Assembly: GCF_006064855.1 (NCBI RefSeq)
Contig: NZ_CP040753.1
Location: forward strand, 1,612,001-1,676,000
DNA: 64,000 nucleotides
Source of the DNA: Sulfitobacter sp. BSw21498
Lineage (GTDB): Bacteria; Pseudomonadota; Alphaproteobacteria; Rhodobacterales; Rhodobacteraceae
Direction of reading: 5' to 3'
Positions within the stretch are counted from its first letter, which is position 1. Every line of letters starts with the position of its first letter. This document shows, in pieces, positions 1 through 7,528 of this stretch. A model generated the notes under the pieces. It was not told the DNA's origin. It worked only from the letters and a program-made list of their open reading frames with translations, and did no database searches. A program made the position numbers and the translations under genes.

Positions 1-39
1 CATCTGCGCCCCCAGCGGCGTGGTGCTGACAGAGTTCAT
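1..39 (-). CDS. Start of a partial gene, probably type I secretion HlyD-type adaptor
   Basis: Only the first 13 codons are inside the window (MNSVSTTPLGAQM). The ATG overlaps the stop codon of the upstream ABC exporter gene in an ATGA arrangement, so the two are translationally coupled. In type I secretion operons the gene after the ABC transporter usually encodes the periplasmic HlyD/LapC adaptor, and none is present elsewhere in this locus. The identity is inferred from position only; 13 residues carry no domain evidence. Confidence 0.45.
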   Translation of the reverse strand, partial: MNSVSTTPLGAQM

Positions 40-2258
40 GCGACATGCCCCTTCTGACCCGCCAGATGGGCGAGCACTTTTTCTTTTGGCCCGTCAACGG
101 TCATACGGCCATCTTGGAGCACCAGCGTACGTTCTGTCAGTGCAAGGATCGGCGCACGGTGCGTCGCGATGATCGCGGTGCGCCCTGCCATCCAGTCTTG
201 CAACCGCGAAACCAGTGTCGCTTCCAGTCGTTGGTCCAGCGCAGCCGTCGGTTCATCCAGCAGGCAGATCGCCGGATCCTGCAACCACAGACGCGCCCAA
301 CCAATAGATTGCCGCTGTCCGATAGACAGGCCCGCGCCCGCGTCCTTGATCTCTAGGTCCAGACCCTTGTGGTGGTTGCGCACAAACGGCCCCAGACCCG
401 CGAAATCAAGCGCGGCGTGCAGGCGGTCATCGTCACGCTCCAGCATGGTGAGGTTCAGGTTGTCGCGCAGCGTGCCCGAGAACAAGCGCACGTCCTGACC
501 CAGATAGCCGATCAGCCGGCGCAGGTCGCGCGGCTCGATCTGGCCCAGCTCTGTGCCGTCAATCAAGATGCGCCCTTCGGTCGGGGCATAGAGCCCGCTG
601 AGCATTTTCAGCAGCGTCGATTTACCCGACCCGTTGGCCCCGAGCACGGCAACATGCTGCCCCGGCTGGATCAGTATCGCTTTGATATCAACCGTCGGTG
701 CGCCGTCGTCCTCATAGCGGAACATCACATCGCGCAGCTCGAACTGGCCTTTCAACTTTTCGCGCCGCAGATAGGTGCGCGCCTCGGCGGTGTCCTGCGG
801 TGCGGCGACAATCGCGTCGAGCCCGTCCAGCGCGCCTTTGACATTGCCCCACCGCGCCATCGTACCCGAAAGCTGCGTCAGCGGCCCCAGCGTCCGGCCC
901 GTCAGGATACCGACCGCGATAATGGACCCCACGGTGAATTCACCCGCAAACACCAGATAAGTGCCCACAATCACCGCGGCAACATAGGTAGCCTGCTGGA
1001 CCCCTTGGCTCCAAAACGTGAGGAACGACGCCAGCTTGCGTTGCTCTGAGGATTTAACCGACGACAAGGTGTTCAGCTCGGTCCACAGACGCAGCACGCG
1101 GTCCTCTGCCCGCTGAGTCTTGACCGTATCCAGCTCGAATATCGCCTCGTGCAGCAGCCGCGAGGATTTAGTCGACGCCCCTTGGGTTTCCTGCGTCAAC
1201 TGGATCGCTTTCTTTTGCAGAAAGAACCCCGGCACCAGCATCAAGATCCCGCCAAGCACCAGCACCCAAACCACATTGCCCGCGATGCTGGCGACGAGGA
1301 ACAGGAAGACGAAAATAAACGGGATATCCGCGATCGTGCCAATGGTCGACGCAGTAAAGAATTCGCGCACCGACCCGAATTCACGCATTGCGGAAAACAG
1401 CTGGTTGGGCGCTTGGCCGCGCGCGTCCGACCGCATGCCCAGCAACCGGCGCATCAAGACGTCTTGCACCGACAGTTCGATCTGCCGCCCTGCCCCGTCC
1501 ATCAACCGCGCCCGCGCCATCTTGAGGAAGGCCTCCATCAACAGCGCGAGGCCTGCACCGGCGGCGAGCACCCATAGCGTCGCTTCGGACTGGTGCGGGA
1601 TCACGCGGTCATAGACCTGCAACGAAAACAGCGCCACGGCGACAGCCAGCAGGTTCGCCACAAACGACCCCGTTGCGACCTCTATCAGCTGGCGACGAAA
1701 ACGCGGGAATTGCCCCCAGAACCAATGCGCAGGCGCACCGTCGGTTTTATGGGTTTCCGCCACTGTCTTCAGCGAGGCTTCGGCGCGCAGCACCAAACCT
1801 GCAAAGAAGGGTTTGAAATCGCTGATCGGCACCATCGCGCGGTTGTCGGTGCAGGTGGTATCATAGAGGATCAGATCGCCGCGCTGCTGGCCCATCACCA
1901 ACAGCACCTGCCCCGATGTCATATAGGCCAAGGCCGGCCACATATCTTTCGAAATGCCCTGCACGCGGCTGACCTGAGTGACCAGCCCTGCTGTTTCCAT
2001 CCCACGCGCTAGCGCCTCGGCCTCGACATGCGGATCGTTGCCATGCTGCGGGGCCGCGGCAACAACGTCAAAGATATCGCGGGCGGCAGTGGTGACCCCC
2101 AGTAATCCGGCATAGGTCGCGGCCAGTTTTGCCCGCGCCATGATACGGTCCTCGGGGCGATTGGCATTCTCTGCCTTGGGCTGCACCGCCTCCGTTGCCG
2201 CCATTCGACCTTGGTTGCCGTTGGTGATCGTCAGCGTAAAGGTCGGCTTCTGGGTCAA
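36..2258 (-). CDS. Type I secretion system permease/ATPase (LapB/HlyB-like)
   Basis: Inner-membrane ABC exporter expected to energise one-step secretion of the neighbouring Ig-repeat protein. The 740 residues have an N-terminal C39-peptidase-like domain (about 40-165) without a recognisable catalytic Cys-His pair. A six-helix membrane domain follows (about 195-480). The C-terminal nucleotide-binding domain has Walker A GANGSGKST (about 540), a slightly non-canonical signature LSIGQRQ (about 652) and Walker B ICLLDEPTAALD. A peptidase-dead N-terminal domain is typical of exporters for substrates with an uncleaved C-terminal signal (HlyB, LapB). The gene overlaps the TolC-like gene by 4 bp upstream and the next gene by 4 bp downstream. 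The exporter family is clear; the substrate is inferred from context. Confidence 0.9.
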   Translation of the reverse strand: MTQKPTFTLTITNGNQGRMAATEAVQPKAENANRPEDRIMARAKLAATYAGLLGVTTAARDIFDVVAAAPQHGNDPHVEAEALARGMETAGLVTQVSRVQGISKDMWPALAYMTSGQVLLVMGQQRGDLILYDTTCTDNRAMVPISDFKPFFAGLVLRAEASLKTVAETHKTDGAPAHWFWGQFPRFRRQLIEVATGSFVANLLAVAVALFSLQVYDRVIPHQSEATLWVLAAGAGLALLMEAFLKMARARLMDGAGRQIELSVQDVLMRRLLGMRSDARGQAPNQLFSAMREFGSVREFFTASTIGTIADIPFIFVFLFLVASIAGNVVWVLVLGGILMLVPGFFLQKKAIQLTQETQGASTKSSRLLHEAIFELDTVKTQRAEDRVLRLWTELNTLSSVKSSEQRKLASFLTFWSQGVQQATYVAAVIVGTYLVFAGEFTVGSIIAVGILTGRTLGPLTQLSGTMARWGNVKGALDGLDAIVAAPQDTAEARTYLRREKLKGQFELRDVMFRYEDDGAPTVDIKAILIQPGQHVAVLGANGSGKSTLLKMLSGLYAPTEGRILIDGTELGQIEPRDLRRLIGYLGQDVRLFSGTLRDNLNLTMLERDDDRLHAALDFAGLGPFVRNHHKGLDLEIKDAGAGLSIGQRQSIGWARLWLQDPAICLLDEPTAALDQRLEATLVSRLQDWMAGRTAIIATHRAPILALTERTLVLQDGRMTVDGPKEKVLAHLAGQKGHVA

Positions 2259-3592
2259 ATCGCGCTCCCGTCCGCCAGCACGCCCTGTATCTGCGCCATC
2301 TCGATTTTCAGACGCACCGCCTCGTATTTAAGGGTGATTTGCGATTGTTGCTGGCGCGAGTATGTTTCGTAGACGCCGACCACATCCATGACCTGACGCT
2401 GACCGGCGTCATACTGTTCCTGAAATAGATCTAGGTTGCGTTTGGCCTGTACTGCAAGGGTTGCGGCTTCGGCGGCCTGACGGGTTTTGGCGCTCAGCTG
2501 TTTTTCCAGACGGCGCAACGTGCGGTTCGCGTCTTCGATCGATTGGCGCACTTTGCGCGTGGCGGTTTCCTCGGCCATGCCCGACGCGTCAAGCGACGCC
2601 TTGGTGCCCAGACCCAACAGTTGATCCGACCCAAGCGACAGACCTGCACCGCCCCCTTCACCGATGGTCGCGCCCGCGGACAGGCCCGGCAGAAATCCGG
2701 CACGTTCGACCTTGGACGCCGCAATGGCGCGGGTCTTTTCGGCTTCGGCACGGACCACGGACAGCGGCGCGCCGGCAAAGCTGTTTACGGGGACCTCTGG
2801 CACGCCGTGCATGGCATCCAGAGGGTGGATCGACATGGCGTTCAGCTCGGACATCGATGTCGCTTCGCGCTCAACCGAGGCATCAAGCGTGGCGCGGATT
2901 TCCAGCAGCTTCTGGCGCAGGATGGTCAGGTCGGACACATCCGATACGCCGCCTTTGACACGTTCCTGCATCACCCATTCGAAATGGGTCATATCCTTGA
3001 GCGAGACACGGTTTAGCGCAGCGGTATCGCGCGCCTCGATCGCGTTGGTGTATAGTTTCAGCGCAGTGGACACGCGGTTATTGGTGTCTTGCGCCAGCGA
3101 CACGGCAGCGACTTCGACGTCGGCCACAGCAAAGGCGCGTTCGCCCGCGCGGCGGCCATTATCGAACAGCACCTGATCCACCACCAGATTGGCCGCGAGC
3201 GACCCCAGCGAGGTGAGGTTGACCTGTGGCCCGATCTTGGGGAGCCAGTTCTTGCTCGCCGCCTCGGACCGCAACGTTGCGGCGCGCAGCTCTGCCTCGG
3301 CGGTGCGGCTGTTGGCGGCCAGCACGGCCGCGGCAACCTGATCCGACACGGTACCATCGGGCAAAACAGAAGACCGCAGCGCCAGACCTTGAATGATCTG
3401 GCTGTCTGCGGTGATTTTTTCAGCGTAGGTGGGTTTCATCGCCTGCGAGGCATCGGGGGTGCGGAACCGTGTGACGATGTCGGTCGGCATCAGGTCACCG
3501 GGCATCATGCCGCTGCCGAAATCCGACATGCAGCCGGATAGGGCCAGCGCTGCTGCGCATATGCCCCCTGCCCGTTTTACACTCTGCCTCAT
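2255..3592 (-). CDS. TolC-family outer-membrane efflux protein (lipoprotein signal)
   Basis: Outer-membrane channel of the type I secretion system, 445 residues, the usual TolC size. The N-terminus has a signal peptide ending in the lipobox LSGC, so the mature protein is probably lipidated at Cys21. The body is rich in long amphipathic, Ala/Arg/Glu-rich helices (e.g. ATRKVRQSIEDANRTLRRLE) and has two repeated halves, as expected for a TolC barrel/tunnel protomer. The final segment QEQYDAGQRQVMDVVGVYE is a common TolC motif. The stop overlaps the start of the ABC exporter by 4 bp. A start at 3592 is preceded by AGGGCAGGA. Confidence 0.88.
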   Translation of the reverse strand: MRQSVKRAGGICAAALALSGCMSDFGSGMMPGDLMPTDIVTRFRTPDASQAMKPTYAEKITADSQIIQGLALRSSVLPDGTVSDQVAAAVLAANSRTAEAELRAATLRSEAASKNWLPKIGPQVNLTSLGSLAANLVVDQVLFDNGRRAGERAFAVADVEVAAVSLAQDTNNRVSTALKLYTNAIEARDTAALNRVSLKDMTHFEWVMQERVKGGVSDVSDLTILRQKLLEIRATLDASVEREATSMSELNAMSIHPLDAMHGVPEVPVNSFAGAPLSVVRAEAEKTRAIAASKVERAGFLPGLSAGATIGEGGGAGLSLGSDQLLGLGTKASLDASGMAEETATRKVRQSIEDANRTLRRLEKQLSAKTRQAAEAATLAVQAKRNLDLFQEQYDAGQRQVMDVVGVYETYSRQQQSQITLKYEAVRLKIEMAQIQGVLADGSAI

Positions 3593-3663
3593 TATCCTGC
3601 CCTTAGCGTGCCGGTTTTTTTATTTTGGAAACGCCTGCGGTCGTTGCCGCCTGCGTGTGCCAC

Positions 3664-3690
3664 CCGCGCCCCCTTGGACAGAGGGCGCGG
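3664..3690 (-). terminator. GC-rich hairpin between the Ig-repeat gene and tolC-like gene
   Basis: A perfect 8-bp inverted repeat (CCGCGCCC / GGGCGCGG) with an 11-nt loop lies just after the stop codon of the 1154-residue protein. There is no good U-tract on the minus strand. It may be an attenuator or mRNA-stabilising stem that lets the substrate gene be expressed more strongly than the exporter genes, rather than a full terminator. Confidence 0.4.
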
Positions 3691-3698
3691 TGCAGTCG

Positions 3699-6600
3699 TT
3701 AGACGATGACGTTGATATCGTTGTCGATCAATAACGTGGCTTCGTCACCCAAGGTGTAGATGTCGTAGGTCTGGTTGCCACGTACTTCGGACCCCCCACG
3801 CTGCGCGCCCGTGATCGTCACTGTGTCGTCGTTGTGCCCGTCGATGATCAGCTCGTTTGTGTTGCTAGACAGGTTGACCAATGCGGTTTCGGTAATGGTC
3901 AGTTGCGCCTCTTCGGCGAACTGCAGATCAACGGTTTCGATGTTGTAGTTGCCCAGGTTCGGGTTGGTCAGGTTAAGCTGCGTATTTGCCGCCTCGTCAT
4001 CCAGCGCCAGATATGTGCCCGAGAAGTTTCCCGCCGCATCCGTTGCCGTCACGATCAGGTCGGACCCGTCCGGTACATTGCTGTTGAACTGAAAGTTCCG
4101 CTCGCCGATGGGGTCGATGTCAAAGCTGGTCGATTCCACTTCGGAGATAGAGCGGTCTGCATGTACTTGATGCACGTCCAGTGTATCGGGGCTGATCTCG
4201 GTCGAGATACCTCGGATGCCGTCGCCGTCACGGGTATAGGACGCGATGACGGGGCCTTCGGGGGCATAGGTGTCAATCGCCAGTGTGTCGGTGATTGATG
4301 CGATGTTGCCGACACGGTCCGTCGCCGTGACCGAGATATTGGCATCATATGTGCCTTCGCGGATTTCGGAGGGCGGGATCGTCACCGACCAGTTGCCCGC
4401 ACCATCTACGAAAGCGGTGTAGTTGGTGCCGTCAAAGTTGACCACAACGCTTGAGCCGGCTTCAACCTGACCGTTCAAATCAATGCCGGCTTGCGCTTCG
4501 CGGGAGCTGACCACACCGTCATTCCCGCCTGCTTGCGCCATCTCGAGCGGGTCAACGACCGTGTCGATCAGCACGCCGTGGCTTGCCGTGGCGGTATTGC
4601 CTGCTGCATCGGTTGCCTTGACAGATACGGTGGTGTTGATCGTGCCTTGGGACACCTGACCCGGCGCAAAGGTCACGGACCAGTTGCCATTGGCATCCAC
4701 GGCCCCGTTCACCGACGCGCCGCCAAGCGACACAACGATGGACGACCCGATTTCAGAGGTACCAGTGACCAGCACGCCGCCGTTCGCCAGACGCTCTGCC
4801 CCGCTGATGATGTCATCCCCTTCGACCGTGTTCAGCGACAGGTTGTCGACGCGGGTATCTACGCGCACGCTGTCAGAGGCGCTGCGGCTGTTGCCGGCGG
4901 CGTCGGTCGTGGTCGCGCTGATGTCGGCGGTATAGACGCCTTGGGCAACTTCGCCGGCGGCGTAATATGCTGTCCACTGGCCGCTGCCATTCGCCACAAC
5001 CGTATGTGTCACACCGGCCAGCGTGACCTGTACGACCGCGCCCGCATCTGCGGTACCGGAAATGGCCACACCGTCGCTTGCTTCGGCGGCGTTAACCACA
5101 TCATCGCCTTCAACCGGCAGCGGGCTGATGGTCAGCGATCCGGCTTCGGTATCAACAGTGACTGTTTGCGACACACTATCCACGTTGCCCGCCGCGTCTG
5201 TTGCGGTGGCGGTCATTGTGCTGGTGTATGTGCCTGAAGAAAAATCGCTGGGTGCAAAGCTGACGGTCCATGTGCCATCTGCCGCAACCGTTGCCGCGCG
5301 CGAGATCTGGCCAAGCTGGACCATAACAGACGAGCCGGGCTCGACCGTGCCAGTCATGACGATGCCCTGCGCTGCCTCTGTCGCGTTAATCACGCCGTCG
5401 TTGCCACCGGTCTGACCGGTGAAGGCCAGATTATTTACCAGTGTGTCGATCTCGACTTGGCTGGTTGCGGTCGCGGTGTTGCCCGCCGTATCCGTCGCCA
5501 CAGCCGTGACGGTCGCTGTTGTCTCTCCGGTTGGAATGTCAGAGGCCGTGAAATCCGCGGACCAGTTGCCGTTTGCATCAACCAACGCATCGCGTGTCGC
5601 GCCGCCAAAGCTGACCTGAACGGTCGATCCCGGCTGCGATGTGCCGGTCAGCGTCACGCCGTCGCCGCGCTCTGCCGCGTTGATCACGCCGTCGACTTCG
5701 ACCGCATCCGCCGCAATCGTGACCTCGGAGACGGTATCCACCACCAGCTGCTCGGTCGAAGTAGAGCTATTCCCGAAAGCATCGGTCGTTACGATGGTAA
5801 CATCGCTGATGTATTCACCTGCGGGCAAAGTGCCTGCCTGCCATGTCGCGGACCATGCGCCATTGTCGCCCACGGTCGCGTTGCGGGTGATGCCACCGAT
5901 GGTCAGCTGCACGGTCGAGCCGGGTTCGCCGGTGCCGTTCAGCGTGACGCCGCCCGCAAAGGAAGCCGCGTTAAAACTGTCGCCCACGGATTGCGTGCCG
6001 GATGTGACAGCGACCGTCGGCGCAACAGTATCCACCACCAGCGTTTCAGTGCTGGTCGAGGTGTTGCCATATTGATCGGATGTCGAAATCAGCACGTCGG
6101 ATTCGTATTCGCCGCCCTGCAATGTGCCGGTTTCAAAGGTGACGGACCATGTACCGTCTTCGGCCACGGTGGTGCTGCGCGTGATGCCGGCGATTGTCAC
6201 ATCGACAGATGCGCCCGCCTCGCCGTTGCCGGCCAAAGTAACGCCATCAGCGAAAGCTTCACCGTTAAAGAAGTCGCCGACGCTTTGCGTACCTTGGGAC
6301 AACGTGACCGTGGGCGCAGTGGTGTCGATAATGAACGTCGGACCGTCTAGCACTGCCTCGGTTCCGTCGGTTGTGACAACCACCTCGGCCTCATGATCAC
6401 CGTCTTCGGGGAAGTTGTCGCCCTCGAACACCGCTTCGAATGTGCCGTCTTCGCCAATGATCGTTGTGACGTCCTTGTCGCCGATCGTGACGACAACGTC
6501 AGAGCCCGGCTCGCCGCCGCCCGTGACAATAATCTGTTCAACCGCATCGTCACCGCCCACGGTGCCGGTGGTTTCAGCATCGTTCACAAAGGGTGCCGCC

Positions 6601-7163
6601 GCAGAGGAACCACCACCGCCGCCGCCGCCACCGCCGCCGATGACCGCCGCGCCACCCACAACCGCCGCACCGGCTGCTGCTGCTGCACCACCGCCGCCGA
6701 CAACGCCTCCCAACAAGGGGGCTGCGAGCATGGATACTTCGTCATCGCCCGGCTCTACGCCGCCCGGCACTGATGCCACATCGCTGCGACCCAGATAGAT
6801 CAGATCATCAGAAGGGCTCCATTTGCCCCACTGCTCTGTCGGGCCGTACTGGGCATACAGACCGCCACCCTCGCCCTCGACAAAGGCGACTTCGTTCAGA
6901 TAGCCATCCGCCGAAATAAACAGACGGTTCGCGGCACCGGTGTCGTTAAAGTAATTCTCAATGGTGATGACCGACCCGTCATTGAGCGTGAGCACAAGAT
7001 TGTCGCCCGAGCGCTGATGCGACTGGAAATCGGTCTGACGCAGGTTCAGCGATATTTCCTGACCTGATGTAGCCTGAATGACGTGGAAGTTTGCGTTTTC
7101 GGCAACCGTGCCACGTTGCAATGCGCCCGCTTGATCGCGAACGACGAAATCTATCGTCTTCAT
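3699..7163 (-). CDS. BapA-prefix/Ig-repeat protein, probable type I secreted adhesin
   Basis: Predicted secreted or surface biofilm/adhesion protein of 1154 residues. Residues 1-125 resemble the prefix domain of BapA-like adhesins and contain no Sec signal. A Gly/Ala low-complexity linker follows (about 148-192, with a run of ten Gly). Then come about eight bacterial Ig-like modules of about 95-100 residues, each ending in a V/I-DT strand (FIIDTTAP, VVDTVAP, EIDTLV, TVDTEA and so on), with a diverged ninth. The C-terminus is acidic and ends in hydrophobic INVIV, fitting a C-terminal type I secretion signal. No RTX nonapeptides were seen. It is followed by tolC-like and ABC exporter genes. The start has GAGGTGGAGC upstream. 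Adhesin function is inferred from architecture. Confidence 0.85.
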   Translation of the reverse strand: MKTIDFVVRDQAGALQRGTVAENANFHVIQATSGQEISLNLRQTDFQSHQRSGDNLVLTLNDGSVITIENYFNDTGAANRLFISADGYLNEVAFVEGEGGGLYAQYGPTEQWGKWSPSDDLIYLGRSDVASVPGGVEPGDDEVSMLAAPLLGGVVGGGGAAAAAGAAVVGGAAVIGGGGGGGGGGSSAAAPFVNDAETTGTVGGDDAVEQIIVTGGGEPGSDVVVTIGDKDVTTIIGEDGTFEAVFEGDNFPEDGDHEAEVVVTTDGTEAVLDGPTFIIDTTAPTVTLSQGTQSVGDFFNGEAFADGVTLAGNGEAGASVDVTIAGITRSTTVAEDGTWSVTFETGTLQGGEYESDVLISTSDQYGNTSTSTETLVVDTVAPTVAVTSGTQSVGDSFNAASFAGGVTLNGTGEPGSTVQLTIGGITRNATVGDNGAWSATWQAGTLPAGEYISDVTIVTTDAFGNSSTSTEQLVVDTVSEVTIAADAVEVDGVINAAERGDGVTLTGTSQPGSTVQVSFGGATRDALVDANGNWSADFTASDIPTGETTATVTAVATDTAGNTATATSQVEIDTLVNNLAFTGQTGGNDGVINATEAAQGIVMTGTVEPGSSVMVQLGQISRAATVAADGTWTVSFAPSDFSSGTYTSTMTATATDAAGNVDSVSQTVTVDTEAGSLTISPLPVEGDDVVNAAEASDGVAISGTADAGAVVQVTLAGVTHTVVANGSGQWTAYYAAGEVAQGVYTADISATTTDAAGNSRSASDSVRVDTRVDNLSLNTVEGDDIISGAERLANGGVLVTGTSEIGSSIVVSLGGASVNGAVDANGNWSVTFAPGQVSQGTINTTVSVKATDAAGNTATASHGVLIDTVVDPLEMAQAGGNDGVVSSREAQAGIDLNGQVEAGSSVVVNFDGTNYTAFVDGAGNWSVTIPPSEIREGTYDANISVTATDRVGNIASITDTLAIDTYAPEGPVIASYTRDGDGIRGISTEISPDTLDVHQVHADRSISEVESTSFDIDPIGERNFQFNSNVPDGSDLIVTATDAAGNFSGTYLALDDEAANTQLNLTNPNLGNYNIETVDLQFAEEAQLTITETALVNLSSNTNELIIDGHNDDTVTITGAQRGGSEVRGNQTYDIYTLGDEATLLIDNDINVIV
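4250..6590 (-). repeat. Tandem array of about eight Ig-like domain repeats
   Basis: Within the 1154-residue protein, a unit of about 285-300 bp recurs. Each encodes a strand such as GTSQPGSTVQVSFGG, then NGNWS/DGTWSV, then a TDAAGN-type loop and a terminal DT. The copies have diverged at nucleotide level but are similar enough to recombine, so copy number may differ between strains. Confidence 0.8.
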
Positions 7164-7528
7164 AATATCTGCTCCACCTCGGTACGCATTCTACGCGCGA
7201 CACCTGAGAAAATTTTATGACCGCCAACGCGTTGATCGCATCGTGCAGCCGCCTGAATATTTTTCGTCTTTAAAACGTCGCTATTATTGAGGCAGAAGAT
7301 AGCCGCCTAGACACATAAAAGCCAAGTTTAAACTGACGCGCCACATTCTTGCCTTATTTCAACGGTGCATCGCGGCCACAGTTTCTATCAGAGCGGGAAG
7401 CTGTTAACTAAGGTTAACGTGCTGCATTATTAACCATTTCAATTTATTCAGGAAAAGCTCCTGAGCGCAGGCCCCTTATCCCTACCTAAACGGTTGACAA
7501 AAATAGGTTCCCTCGCAACCTTCGGGAC
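7164..7528. promoter_or_regulatory. AT-rich divergent intergenic region with paired GTTAAC sites
   Basis: This 365-bp gap separates the minus-strand adhesin operon from the plus-strand hydrolase gene and must hold both promoters. It is clearly AT-richer than its surroundings. Two GTTAAC palindromes separated by TAAG lie at 7403-7418, and a TTGACA hexamer is at 7494-7499, close to the hydrolase start. No small gene with a convincing ribosome-binding site was found in it. The roles of these sites are not established by sequence alone. Confidence 0.45.

Noticed and set aside
3699..4250. RTX calcium-binding repeats at the C-terminus of the Ig-repeat protein
   Set aside because: No GGxGxDxUx nonapeptides are present; only a short DGHNDDTVTI-like acidic stretch.
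7403..7418. CtrA binding site
   Set aside because: The spacer between TTAA and TTAAC is 6, not 7 bases, so the consensus is not met; kept only as an unassigned palindrome.
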